A DNA stretch of 64,000 bases from Bryobacteraceae bacterium (GTDB lineage Bacteria; Acidobacteriota; Terriglobia; Bryobacterales; Bryobacteraceae). Both the position numbers and the translations under genes were made by a program. Where the stretch lies: NCBI GenBank assembly GCA_026002855.1, contig BPGD01000001.1:3480001-3544000 (forward strand), read 5' to 3'. Below are positions 26,206 through 36,265 of this stretch, piece after piece; the stretch's first letter is position 1; each line of letters opens with the position of its first letter. The notes beneath the pieces are model-generated. The model ran no database searches and was not told where the DNA came from. It saw only the letters and a program-made list of their open reading frames with translations.

Positions 26206-26292
26206 GCGGATGTGGCGGAACTGGCAGACGCGCTAGATTCAGGTTCTAGTGGGGGCAACCCCGTGGAGGTTCAAGTCCTCTCATCCGCACCA
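26206..26292 (+). tRNA. tRNA-Leu (anticodon CAG)
   Basis: 87 bases with encoded CCA (26290-26292). The acceptor stem GCGGATG pairs with CATCCGC. The anticodon stem CTAGA/TCTAG holds the loop TTCAGGT, giving anticodon CAG. The long variable arm (GGGGGCAACCCC) is typical of tRNA-Leu, and the T-arm contains GGTTCAAGTCC. All four helices fold. Confidence 0.97.
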
Positions 26293-26310
26293 CCCGCCGA
26301 AGGTTTTGCG

Positions 26311-26340
26311 AAAGCTCCGCCGAGCCGGCGGAGCTTTCTT
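26311..26340 (+). terminator. Rho-independent terminator of tRNA-Leu
   Basis: A perfect 12-base stem, AAAGCTCCGCCG (26311-26322) and its complement (26326-26337), has a 3-base loop and pyrimidine-rich DNA after it, 19 bases beyond the tRNA. It overlaps codons that might belong to the next gene's N-terminus. Confidence 0.75.
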
Positions 26341-26382
26341 GCTTTCTGCGCGGGCGCACTGGCCGCCTGCCGTTCCCGACCG

Positions 26383-27198
26383 ATGCATTCGCGGGTGGAT
26401 GCCGCGATTGCGCCACTGCTGCCTGGCCGAAGTCTTGCGCTGGCCGGTTTGCGGATCGACCGGCTGAAGAAGACGGCATGGTTCCGGCCGTTTGTGGAAG
26501 GGCGCCGTCCGGCGGCCTTGCGGCGCTTCGAGGAGCGCACGGGCATGGACCTCGTGCGGGACGTCTGGGAGGTGGTCTGGAGCTTTCGGCCGGAAGGCTC
26601 GGTCGCGTTCCTGCGGGGCAAGTTCGGCGGGGCGTTCGGGCAGGAGCCGCGGTTCCAGCAGCCGGGCGTCGTCAAGCGAAGTTACAAGACATACTACCTG
26701 CTGGAGCGGGACGGCACCGGCGTGCTGTTTCTGGGGCCGGGCGTGGCCATCCTGGGCCGCACGGCAGACTGTGAGCGGATCGTGGATGCGCGCGACCGGG
26801 CCGACGAGCAGCCGCCGCTTGCGCTGATCCGGATGGTGGAGGAGTTGCCGATCTGCGAGCTGTGGGCGGTGGCGCGGGGCGGCGACGGGCTGCGCGCGGT
26901 CTCGGACGGCGGCCTGCCGCTGAAGGCGGGCCCGTTGTTTGACTCCCTCGACGAACTGCGGCTGACGGCCCGCGCCGGCCAGACCCTGATTGTGAGCGCC
27001 CGGGGCCTGTTCCGCACGCCGGCCGACGCGCGCGCCGTGCGGGACGGCCTGGAGGCGCTGCGCCAGATGGCTTCCCTTGCGCGGCAGCACGGGTCCGCGC
27101 TGGACGCGATCCGGGGGGCGAGGCTGGAGGCCGCGGATCGCGAGGTCCGACTGGAAGCGGAGCTCGACTTCGACCAGTGGCAGGAATGGGTGGGCTGA
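26383..27198 (+). CDS. Hypothetical protein (possible lipoprotein)
   Basis: 271 residues from the first standard in-frame start after the tRNA (ATG 26383). I do not recognise the family. It is a soluble alpha/beta protein with motifs such as WEVVWSFRPEGSVAFLRGKF, YYLLERDGTGVLFLGPGVA and a helical C-terminus. The frame stays open upstream, and the codons immediately before (RRSFLAFCAGALAAC) look exactly like a lipoprotein signal with lipobox, but that stretch lies inside the tRNA terminator and has no ATG, GTG or TTG start. Either the protein starts at 26383 as a cytoplasmic form, or it uses an unusual start in the terminator. It points the same way as the tRNA and away from the ferredoxin gene. 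Confidence 0.65.
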   Translation: MHSRVDAAIAPLLPGRSLALAGLRIDRLKKTAWFRPFVEGRRPAALRRFEERTGMDLVRDVWEVVWSFRPEGSVAFLRGKFGGAFGQEPRFQQPGVVKRSYKTYYLLERDGTGVLFLGPGVAILGRTADCERIVDARDRADEQPPLALIRMVEELPICELWAVARGGDGLRAVSDGGLPLKAGPLFDSLDELRLTARAGQTLIVSARGLFRTPADARAVRDGLEALRQMASLARQHGSALDAIRGARLEAADREVRLEAELDFDQWQEWVG

Positions 27199-27231
27199 GT
27201 CTGTGCGCGGCGGCGGCCTGCGCGCGCGGAT

Positions 27232-27627
27232 TCAACGCTTCGCCGCGGGGATGGCGTCGCCGAGGTTGATGGATCCGCCGCCTTCGCTGACGTAGTTCCG
27301 GTTCCACGAAGGGATTTCGACCACGACCTCGCCGTCGCGGACAAAGTGGGCCTGGCAGCCGAGACGGCTGCCGAGCTGGAGATCGGCGGCCATGTCGAGC
27401 CGGTCCGCCTCATCGTCTTCCATCTCGTTGAGGCATTCCGCGCCCTTCTTCACGACCACATGGCAGGTGGTGCAGGCGCAGTTGCCGCCGCAGGCGTGCT
27501 CGAGATGAATACCGAAATTCAGGGCGATATCGAGGAAAGATTTGGGCTTTCCGTGCTCCTTGTAGGGCAGGCTCTCGAGGTCGAACTCGACCGTCCGGTT
27601 CTCGGGAAGGAAGGTTACCTTGGCCAC
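27232..27627 (-). CDS. 2Fe-2S ferredoxin (adrenodoxin/Isc type)
   Basis: 131 residues. The iron-sulfur ligands are C46, C52, C55 (C-x5-C-x2-C) and C91, in the order and spacing of adrenodoxin-like ferredoxins; the surrounding HACGGNCACTTCHVVV is typical. It transfers single electrons, often for Fe-S cluster assembly or a P450 or hydroxylase partner. It is 131 residues rather than about 110 because of a C-terminal tail (WNRNYVSEGGGSINLGDAIP). No isc genes are next to it. It is transcribed away from argS, with 109 bases between the starts. Confidence 0.9.
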   Translation of the reverse strand: MAKVTFLPENRTVEFDLESLPYKEHGKPKSFLDIALNFGIHLEHACGGNCACTTCHVVVKKGAECLNEMEDDEADRLDMAADLQLGSRLGCQAHFVRDGEVVVEIPSWNRNYVSEGGGSINLGDAIPAAKR

Positions 27628-27736
27628 GCTTTCAGTCTACCACAACCTGGACCAATTCGGTCCACGTTGGGCCGGGAGGCGGCGCAGGCGTTACACTGGA
27701 AGGTTCAGCCTTCACTTTCAAAGGGTTCCACAGACA

Positions 27737-29707
<1,971 letters not shown>

Positions 29708-29715
29708 GGGGGGCG

Positions 29716-30909
29716 TCAGAGACCCGTCAGTGCACGGAGGATCCTGAGGGCGGGGGATGCGAAATAGAGGCCGACCCGGGCGGTCGTGGGGAGCGTCAAG
29801 GCGAGCGGCAGGGCGGCCCGGCGGCGCTCCAGTCCATCGAGCAGCAGGATGAGAAAAACGGGGCTGAAAACACGGCCGTAGGAGTAAAAGTTGTCCCAGG
29901 CATGACGGGGCTCGAGGTGCACGAGCGTCAGCGCCGCGGCCGCAAAGAGCGCGCCGCTCATCCAGGCGAATGCCCGGGGATTTTCCGCTTCCCGCCGGCG
30001 GCGCCACAAGAGGACCAGGGCGCAGGCCAGAGCAAGGACGAAACCGGCCAGCGAGATCAGGTCCATCGCATGCAGCACATGGCGCAGGCGCGGGACATTT
30101 TCATAGGGGTCGGGGAACAGGATGATTTGGGTGATGGAATGAAACCAGCCTGCCCACTTCATGGACAGTGACCCTGGCAGATCTCGCAGGGAATGGATCC
30201 ACAGAAGGAAAGGCACGGCTGCGGCCATCCAGGCGGCGGCGGTGAGCCAGCGGCGGCGCCAGAGGAAGACCGCGCCGGCGGCGGCCGGGAGCAGGATTCC
30301 GGTTTCGCGGAGGAATGGGGCGAGCACGGCTACGGTCCAGGCGGCGCGCCAGCGGCCTGTTTCGATCCCATACAGGAATCCCGCCACGGCGGCCGTCAGC
30401 GGGCCGTCGGCCAGCATGCGGTCGATGCTGCTGAGGGTGGAGGGCAGCAGCAGGAAAGAGAATCCCCACAAGGGCGAGGCCCGGCGCAGTTCGGCGAGTC
30501 TCGCCGTCCACCAGACGCCGGCGCCGAGCCAGACGAGCATCAGGAAGAAGTAGGCCGGGTCGACCCAGTCGAATCGTCCGAATGCGAGCAGCCAGGCCGA
30601 GAGCGGCAGCAGGATGCGTTGCACGCGAAGGCGCGGCGCGTCCAGCCACGGGGCCAACTGGCGAAATTCCAGCGGCTGGTGCGCCAGCAGGTGGAAATAC
30701 TGCCCGTCATAGCCCCCCGGGCCGGGGCAGAACCAGAGGGGCTCGCGGCTGGTGAGCCATTCGGGCATCCGCACGGCATAGCCGGTGCAATAGAGCGCGT
30801 TCCAGTGGCCTGCGTAGACGTAGCGGGCGGCGAGGGTCCACCAGGCGAGGATCGCCAGCATGGAGATGGCGGCGACCTGCCAGGCGCGCAGGCGGAGGAA
30901 GGGAAGCAT
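29716..30909 (-). CDS. Polytopic membrane protein (GT-C/AZOBR_p60025-like)
   Basis: 397 residues with about ten hydrophobic helices (first at 10-30, then regularly to 375). Conserved-looking features are H-W-N-A-L-Y-C-T-G and GPGGYDGQYFHLLAH after the first helix, and a charged FLRETG loop near the middle. The GYDGQ-F motif after helix 1 is frequent in acidobacterial membrane proteins related to GT-C or dolichol-phosphate-mannose mannosyltransferases, but no catalytic DxD is clear. Function is unassigned; a lipid-linked sugar transferase or a structural membrane protein are the options. It is convergent with argS (8 bases) and divergent from LarA. Confidence 0.65.
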   Translation of the reverse strand: MLPFLRLRAWQVAAISMLAILAWWTLAARYVYAGHWNALYCTGYAVRMPEWLTSREPLWFCPGPGGYDGQYFHLLAHQPLEFRQLAPWLDAPRLRVQRILLPLSAWLLAFGRFDWVDPAYFFLMLVWLGAGVWWTARLAELRRASPLWGFSFLLLPSTLSSIDRMLADGPLTAAVAGFLYGIETGRWRAAWTVAVLAPFLRETGILLPAAAGAVFLWRRRWLTAAAWMAAAVPFLLWIHSLRDLPGSLSMKWAGWFHSITQIILFPDPYENVPRLRHVLHAMDLISLAGFVLALACALVLLWRRRREAENPRAFAWMSGALFAAAALTLVHLEPRHAWDNFYSYGRVFSPVFLILLLDGLERRRAALPLALTLPTTARVGLYFASPALRILRALTGL

Positions 30910-30997
30910 CAGGCATGAGTGTAGCGCCCGGGGGCGTATGCGTGCAGCCGGAGGCTGGCGGCCTTGAGCCGAGGGGGAGCTGTGTTAGGGTGCGGGT

Positions 30998-32293
30998 ATG
31001 CGGGTTCACTTCGCATTTGGAAGGACGGGGCTTGAGGCGGAGTTGCCGCCGGGGCCGGAGTGGAAGATTCTGGAGCCGCGTTATGCCGAGCCGCTGGAAG
31101 ACGAGCGCGCGGCGATCGAGAGGGCGCTGGATTCGCCCGTGGCCGGGCCGCCCATTGAGGAGCTGGCGCGGGGACGGCAGTCGGCGGCCATTTCGGTGTG
31201 CGACATCACGCGGCCGGCGCCGAACCGGCTGACGCTGCCGCCGCTGCTGGAACGGCTGCATCGCGCCGGCATTCCGCCCGAGCGGACGCGCATTCTGATC
31301 GCGACGGGGCTGCACCGGCCGGCCACGGCGGCGGAGCTGGAAGAGATCCTGGGGCCCGAGATCGCCGCGACGTATCCGGTCGTGAACCACAACGCACGGC
31401 AGCGGGACGACCACGTGTATCTGGGCCAGGCCAGCCGGGGCACGCCCGTCTGGATCGACCGCCGTTACGTGGAGGCCGAGCTGCACATCACGCTAGGGTT
31501 CATCGAGCAGCATCTGATGGCCGGCTTTAGCGGGGGCCGCAAGCTCATCGCCCCGGGACTGGCGGGCGAGGAGACGATACGGCACCTGCACAGCCCGCGG
31601 TTCATGCGCGAGCCCAGGGCCGTCGAGGGCTCCTTCGAGCAGAATCCGCTCCACGAGGAACTGCTGGAGATCGCGAAAATGGCGGGCCACGAATTCGTCG
31701 TCGACGTCGTACTCGGCCGGGGAAGGAAGGTCACGGCCGTTTTCGCCGGCGAACCGCGTGCGGCCCACGCGGCCGGCGTCGCCTTCGTTCGCGAAAAGAC
31801 GACGGCCTGGATACCGGCGCCGGTGGAGGCCGCGGTGACGACCGCGGCCGGTTATCCGCTGGACCTGACCTTCTATCAGGCGGTGAAGGGGGTGACGGCA
31901 GCTTCTCATATCGTCCGCCCGGGAGGCATCATCCTCGTGCTGGCGGCCTGTGACGAAGGCGCCGGCGCGGGCGAGTTCTCCCGTCTGCTAATGGAGTCTT
32001 CTTCGGCCGAAACATTTCTCACCGAAATTGCACGGAGGCCGGTGACGATCGACCAGTGGCAGCTCGAAAAACTTGCGCTCACGGCTTGCTCCCATCGCGT
32101 CTGGTATTACACCCCGGGCCTGCCGGCGGAATATCACCCGAAGCTGTGGGGCCGGAGTTTTCCCACCGCCGCGGCGGCCCTGGAGGCGCTGGCGGGCGCG
32201 GTGCCGGCGGGCGCGCCCGTGGCGGTGATCCCGGAGGGGCCGTATGTTTTCGCGCGCGTGGGCGAGCCGGCCGCAGCGCCTGCCGGGAGATGA
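30998..32293 (+). CDS. LarA-family nickel-dependent racemase-like protein
   Basis: 431 residues (DUF2088/LarA). The pincer-cofactor and catalytic residues of lactate racemase are all visible: H106 in ATGLHRP, H172 and K182 in IEQHLMAGFSGGRKLIAPG, and H198 in HLHSPRF. The LarA reaction inverts alpha-hydroxy acids such as lactate through the nickel pincer nucleotide covalently bound to the lysine. The lysine is present, so the protein could carry the cofactor, but larB, larC and larE are not in the window, and the true substrate of LarA homologues varies widely. The N-terminus (MRVHFAFGRTG) and the aspartate in CDITRPAP are typical. Confidence 0.85.
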   Translation: MRVHFAFGRTGLEAELPPGPEWKILEPRYAEPLEDERAAIERALDSPVAGPPIEELARGRQSAAISVCDITRPAPNRLTLPPLLERLHRAGIPPERTRILIATGLHRPATAAELEEILGPEIAATYPVVNHNARQRDDHVYLGQASRGTPVWIDRRYVEAELHITLGFIEQHLMAGFSGGRKLIAPGLAGEETIRHLHSPRFMREPRAVEGSFEQNPLHEELLEIAKMAGHEFVVDVVLGRGRKVTAVFAGEPRAAHAAGVAFVREKTTAWIPAPVEAAVTTAAGYPLDLTFYQAVKGVTAASHIVRPGGIILVLAACDEGAGAGEFSRLLMESSSAETFLTEIARRPVTIDQWQLEKLALTACSHRVWYYTPGLPAEYHPKLWGRSFPTAAAALEALAGAVPAGAPVAVIPEGPYVFARVGEPAAAPAGR

Positions 32294-32410
32294 GGCGCCG
32301 GAGTCCCTGAGGGCGCGGCTTGCATTGCGCGGCCCGGATGGGGCAACCTAGAAGGTTTCTCTCGCCGCGGGTCCCGTAAGGCGTCCGCACAGGCGGGTTC
32401 GGCGCATATC

Positions 32411-33367
32411 ATGAAAGTCCGCGTCCTTTACCACGACCACTGTTTCGACGGGGCGGCCTCGGCGGCCTTTTTCAGCCGCTTCACCCGGGAACGGTTTTAC
32501 AACGGGGCCGAGTATGCCTATACGGGGATGGCCCACAAGGCGTCGCAGCTTTTCGACGAAGCCGACTTCGACGGCGACGAGAACGCGATCGTCGATTTCA
32601 AATACTCTCCGAGCGACCGCCTTACCTGGTGGTTCGACCACCATCAAAGCGCGTTCCTTTCGCCGGAGGACCAGCGTGACTATGAGCGCAAGAAGGATTC
32701 GCGGCGGTTCTATTTCGACCCCGAGTACCGATCCTGCACCGAATGGATCGCCCATGTGGCGCGCACGGTGTACGGCTATGAAGCGCCGGACCTGAACGAG
32801 CTGGTGCAGTGGGCGGGGATCGTCGATGGCGCCGACTACGAAAGCGCCGAGGCGGCGGTGGCGATGCGCGAGCCGGCGATGAAGCTGACGCTGGTGATCG
32901 AGGCCACCAGGGGCTCGGAGACGGTTCAACACATCATCCGGCTGATGCAGGAAAGGCCGCTCGCGGAGATCCTCGAGGATCCGCTGGTGCAGGAGAAATT
33001 CCAGCCGTTGTACGAGCGGCATCTTCAATCGATCGAGATCATCCGCCGCGAAGGCCGCTGCGAAAAGGGCGTGATCTTTTTCGATGTCACGAATTACGAC
33101 CTGGAGGGGTACAACAAGTTCATCCCGTACTACCTGTTTCCCGAAGGCACCTATACGGTCTCAGTGAGCAGGGCGAGCTTCCGCACGAAGGTGAGCGTGG
33201 GGTCGAACCCGTGGGCCGAAGTGCCTCCGCGGCACAATCTGGCGACGCTGTGCGAGCGCTACGGCGGCGGCGGGCATCCGCGCGTCGGCGCGATCAGTTT
33301 TCCGCCGGGAGAGGTGGAAGCGGCGCGCCGGGCGGCGCTGGAGATTGTGAGCGAACTTCAGGGCTGA
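32411..33367 (+). CDS. DHH-family phosphoesterase
   Basis: 318 residues. It has the DHH domain metal motifs H-D-H-C-x-D (8-13), V-D-F (61-63), D76-H77-H78 and D-G-A-D (137-140), and a C-terminal DHHA1 domain with YGGGGHPRVGAI. It should hydrolyse phosphodiester or phosphoanhydride bonds using two metal ions. The family includes nanoRNases, c-di-AMP phosphodiesterases and polyphosphatases, and the exact one cannot be told here. No transmembrane or GGDEF-like part is present, so it is not a GdpP. It has no obvious operon partner and is convergent with the ABC operon (stop codons 5 bases apart). Confidence 0.9.
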   Translation: MKVRVLYHDHCFDGAASAAFFSRFTRERFYNGAEYAYTGMAHKASQLFDEADFDGDENAIVDFKYSPSDRLTWWFDHHQSAFLSPEDQRDYERKKDSRRFYFDPEYRSCTEWIAHVARTVYGYEAPDLNELVQWAGIVDGADYESAEAAVAMREPAMKLTLVIEATRGSETVQHIIRLMQERPLAEILEDPLVQEKFQPLYERHLQSIEIIRREGRCEKGVIFFDVTNYDLEGYNKFIPYYLFPEGTYTVSVSRASFRTKVSVGSNPWAEVPPRHNLATLCERYGGGGHPRVGAISFPPGEVEAARRAALEIVSELQG

Positions 33368-33372
33368 AGCCT

Positions 33373-34479
33373 TCAGTCGGTGCTGTAGTTGATTTCCAGG
33401 CGGCGGACGCCGGCGACGGCGGCGCGCAGCACGAGGGCGGAGAAGAGCGCAATGCCTGCCAGCGCCAGGCCGGGGGGAAGCGGGGCGGCGGGGGTCAGCA
33501 GCAGCCGAAGGAGCGCCGGCAGGTTCGGATCCAGCGGGACGGGCAGCGGGCAGAGCGAGTCGAGGTAATAGAGCACGGTGAGCTTTTCGAGGAAGGGCGG
33601 CAGGAATCCGTGGGCCGCTTCCCAGACGAGCAGCACGGCCGCCGGCACGATGGGATTGCGGATCCAGAGGCTGGCGGCGAGAAACAGACTGCCGTAGCCG
33701 GCGCAGCCGGCGGCCGCCGCCAGCGCGTAGCGAAACGCGTGCGCCGGCCCCGGCCCCTGCCAGTAGGCCTGGGCCTCCGCGCCCATGTGCGGCCACAGCA
33801 TGGCGGCGAAGGCGAGCAGCGCGCCGCCGGAGAAAATGACGGTGGCGGCGGCCCAGCCGGCGAGGAATTTTCCTGCAAGCAGCACGTCACGCCGCACGGG
33901 GGCGAGCAGCCAGAAGTGCAGCGTCCTGTCCATCATTTCTCCGCGGAAGAGGTTGAGGAAGATTCCGAGGCAGCCGAAGAAAACGGCGAGGCGGAGATAG
34001 TAATACTGAAAGAGTGCCGCAAAAACCTCCCGGTCTTCGGAGAAATTCATGATCTGCACTCGGTGAATGTCACGCAGGATGCCGTTTTCAAAGTAGAAAA
34101 TGAAACGCCGCTGGCCGTCAAAATAGACCATCCGCCGCGCATGGATCTCGCGTTCTTCCGTGATCTGGCGGCCGCCTTCCCGGTGTTCGGTCCATTTCTT
34201 TCGTCTCCACTGCCGGTCTTCCGGGGCCCTGCCGGTGATCTGGATGACCTGCTCCTCGGTCATGCCGGTGTGAACGGCTTCGAGGGCGGCGGGCGGGGTG
34301 ACTCCGCTGCGGCGGTACTGGGCCAGGCGATAGCGCATGTCGGCGGCGTGGATGAGGAACAGCAGCGCCGGCAGCAGCGCCAGGCCGTACACCCAGAGCC
34401 CGCGGCGGGACAGGAAGAGCCGCCTGACTTCCAGCCGGGCAATGATGGCGGCCTGCCGCAGGCGGAAACGCGCGGTCAT
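33373..34479 (-). CDS. ABC-2 type permease with a BamE/SmpA-like loop
   Basis: 368 residues, the last gene of the leftward sigma-anti-sigma-ABC operon. Helix 1 (about 27-46) is followed by a large extracytoplasmic region (47-165), then about five more helices. The loop begins with a segment (HTGMTEEQVIQITGRAP, then a Y-F-x-x-x-x-x-F-I-F-Y-F-E-N-G strand pair) that resembles SmpA/BamE-fold proteins. The membrane half fits ABC-2 permeases (GEMMDRTLHFWLLAPVRRDVLLAGKFLAGW). It partners with the upstream ATPase, overlapping by ATGA. An acyl or peptide exporter is possible; the substrate is unknown. Confidence 0.75.
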   Translation of the reverse strand: MTARFRLRQAAIIARLEVRRLFLSRRGLWVYGLALLPALLFLIHAADMRYRLAQYRRSGVTPPAALEAVHTGMTEEQVIQITGRAPEDRQWRRKKWTEHREGGRQITEEREIHARRMVYFDGQRRFIFYFENGILRDIHRVQIMNFSEDREVFAALFQYYYLRLAVFFGCLGIFLNLFRGEMMDRTLHFWLLAPVRRDVLLAGKFLAGWAAATVIFSGGALLAFAAMLWPHMGAEAQAYWQGPGPAHAFRYALAAAAGCAGYGSLFLAASLWIRNPIVPAAVLLVWEAAHGFLPPFLEKLTVLYYLDSLCPLPVPLDPNLPALLRLLLTPAAPLPPGLALAGIALFSALVLRAAVAGVRRLEINYSTD

Positions 34480-35408
34480 GCCGAACCTCCGATGAGATAT
34501 TCATAGACGGCGTTCACGTTTTCGTCGGCCGGGACGACGCTTTCGATGGTGATGCCGCCGGCGGCCAGTTCGGTAAGAACGCGGCTGAAGGCGCGCCGGT
34601 CGCGGGTGAGCACGAGCAGCGCTCCGTCCTCATCCAGGAGGCGCGCCTCGGCGACGGGCGCACGTTCAAACAGCAGCGCGGCGAGCCGCGGGGGGTCGGC
34701 GCAGCGCAGCAGGAACTGGCTGGGACGCTCGCGGATCTCTTCCCGTACTCCGCGGATGTCGCCTTCGGCGATGACTGATCCGTTGGCGAGCAGCACGACG
34801 CAGTCGCTGATCGAGTCCACCTCGTGCAGCACGTGGCTCGAAAGGACGATATGGCGGCCTTCGGCGGCGAGCTGGCGGAACAGCGCCAGGGTCTCGGCCC
34901 GCATGACGGGATCGAGTCCGTTGAGAGGCTCGTCCAGCACCAGCACCTGCGGCTCGTGGGCGATCGCCTGCGCCAACCGGATGCGCTGCCGCATGCCTTT
35001 CGAATACGAGGAGACTTTCCGGGGAGCGGCCTCCGTCATGCCGACACGCTCCAGCGCCGCCCAGGCGAGCCGTTCGGCCAGCGCGGAGGAGTATCCGAAC
35101 AGGAGCAGCCCGGACAGGACGAACTCGAATCCGGTGGCCCAGGGCGGAGCGGCGTCGAACTGCGTGGCGTATCCGGTGATGCGCATCAGCCGCTCGGTAT
35201 CGCGGGGGGAAACGCCGAGGACGCGGATTTCGCCGCGGTCCGGGTAAATCAGGCCGCACATGAGGTTCATCAATGTGGACTTGCCCGCGCCGTTGGGGCC
35301 GACGATTGAGGTGAGGCCCGGCCGGATGCGCAGGTCGACGTGATTGACGCCGAGCACGTCGCCGTAGAACCTGGACACGTTCTCGAAGACGATTTCCTGC
35401 GAACTCAC
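34476..35408 (-). CDS. ABC transporter ATP-binding protein (second of operon)
   Basis: 310 residues from GTG 35408. Walker A GPNGAGKST (about 38-46), the signature region YSKGMRQRIRLAQA and Walker B VLVLDEPLNGLD are intact, and the H-loop is in VLSSHVLHEV. It powers export by the permease that overlaps its 3' end. Its own start lies inside the stop of the preceding permease (GTGA overlap), so all four ABC genes are translationally coupled. The C-terminal 80 residues are a typical accessory domain. Confidence 0.93.
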   Translation of the reverse strand: MSSQEIVFENVSRFYGDVLGVNHVDLRIRPGLTSIVGPNGAGKSTLMNLMCGLIYPDRGEIRVLGVSPRDTERLMRITGYATQFDAAPPWATGFEFVLSGLLLFGYSSALAERLAWAALERVGMTEAAPRKVSSYSKGMRQRIRLAQAIAHEPQVLVLDEPLNGLDPVMRAETLALFRQLAAEGRHIVLSSHVLHEVDSISDCVVLLANGSVIAEGDIRGVREEIRERPSQFLLRCADPPRLAALLFERAPVAEARLLDEDGALLVLTRDRRAFSRVLTELAAGGITIESVVPADENVNAVYEYLIGGSA

Positions 35409-36265
35409 GAGACCACCTCCACCGGGCGCAGCCGGCGTTCGACGATCAGCGCGAGCAGGGCGCCCATCATCGCCAGCGCTCCGAGCGACATCGGCAGCGT
35501 CAGTCCCTGGGGCATGGGCGCTCCGAGCAACGCGCACCAGACGCCATAGGCAGCGCGAATCGGGTTGATCAGGTCGCCCCACTCGACGCGGAAAATGCCG
35601 TTGACCACTGCACCGATGCCCGAAAGGACGAAGAAATAACCGAGCACCAGCGCCCCGGCAATCAGCCGCCAGCGCACCCAGGCCGAGCTGGCGACCGCCG
35701 CCAGCGCCACCAGGAGGATCCACAGCCAGAAGCCTGCCACCAGCCCGGCGCCCAGCCGCCAGTTCGCCGCCAGCCATCCTGGCGGCGCCATGGAAGCCTG
35801 CATGATAAACAGCAGCAGTCCCGGCGCCCAGGTGACCAGGCTCAGCAGCCCGGCGAGCGCCGCCAGCCGGGCGAGCACGTAATCCAGCCGGGAAATCGGC
35901 CGGCTGAAATACAGCGGCAGAGCCTGATTGGCCAGATCCGGCGAGACGAGCCCCGGTCCGGCCAGCGCCGCCAGAATGACGGAGAATACCGCCTGTACTT
36001 TCATGAACGTGAGCATGAATTGATGATCAATGCTCAAAATAGAGGCAAAATTCCGGTCGAGACCCGACCACAATTCAGCGTGATTGGCGATGTAAATGAA
36101 AAAGGCGCACAACAGCGGCCACAGGCAGCTCGCCGCCAGCAGGGCGGTGACGAGCCGGGGAGCGGTGGCGCGCCGCCAGGCGTCGCGCACGAGCACTCCG
36201 AGCCGCGCCGCATGGGGCGCGAGCGGGCCGTCGTAGCGCTGGTAGCCGCGCTTATAGATCGCCAT
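35405..36265 (-). CDS. ABC-2 type permease (first of operon)
   Basis: 286 residues with about six hydrophobic helices. After the N-terminal MAIYKRGYQRYDGPLAP, a conserved opening for this family, come helices at about 40-60, 90-115, 130-160, 170-200, 215-235 and 255-275. The sequence LYFSRPISRLDYVLARL between helices is the cytoplasmic coupling loop typical of ABC-2 permeases. It forms a transporter with the ATPase encoded just upstream (14-base overlap) and overlaps the next ATPase. Confidence 0.85.
   Translation of the reverse strand: MAIYKRGYQRYDGPLAPHAARLGVLVRDAWRRATAPRLVTALLAASCLWPLLCAFFIYIANHAELWSGLDRNFASILSIDHQFMLTFMKVQAVFSVILAALAGPGLVSPDLANQALPLYFSRPISRLDYVLARLAALAGLLSLVTWAPGLLLFIMQASMAPPGWLAANWRLGAGLVAGFWLWILLVALAAVASSAWVRWRLIAGALVLGYFFVLSGIGAVVNGIFRVEWGDLINPIRAAYGVWCALLGAPMPQGLTLPMSLGALAMMGALLALIVERRLRPVEVVS

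Noticed and set aside
25482-26258. 258-codon reverse-strand frame through the tRNA
   Set aside because: It crosses the tRNA-Leu gene and its promoter and resembles no protein.
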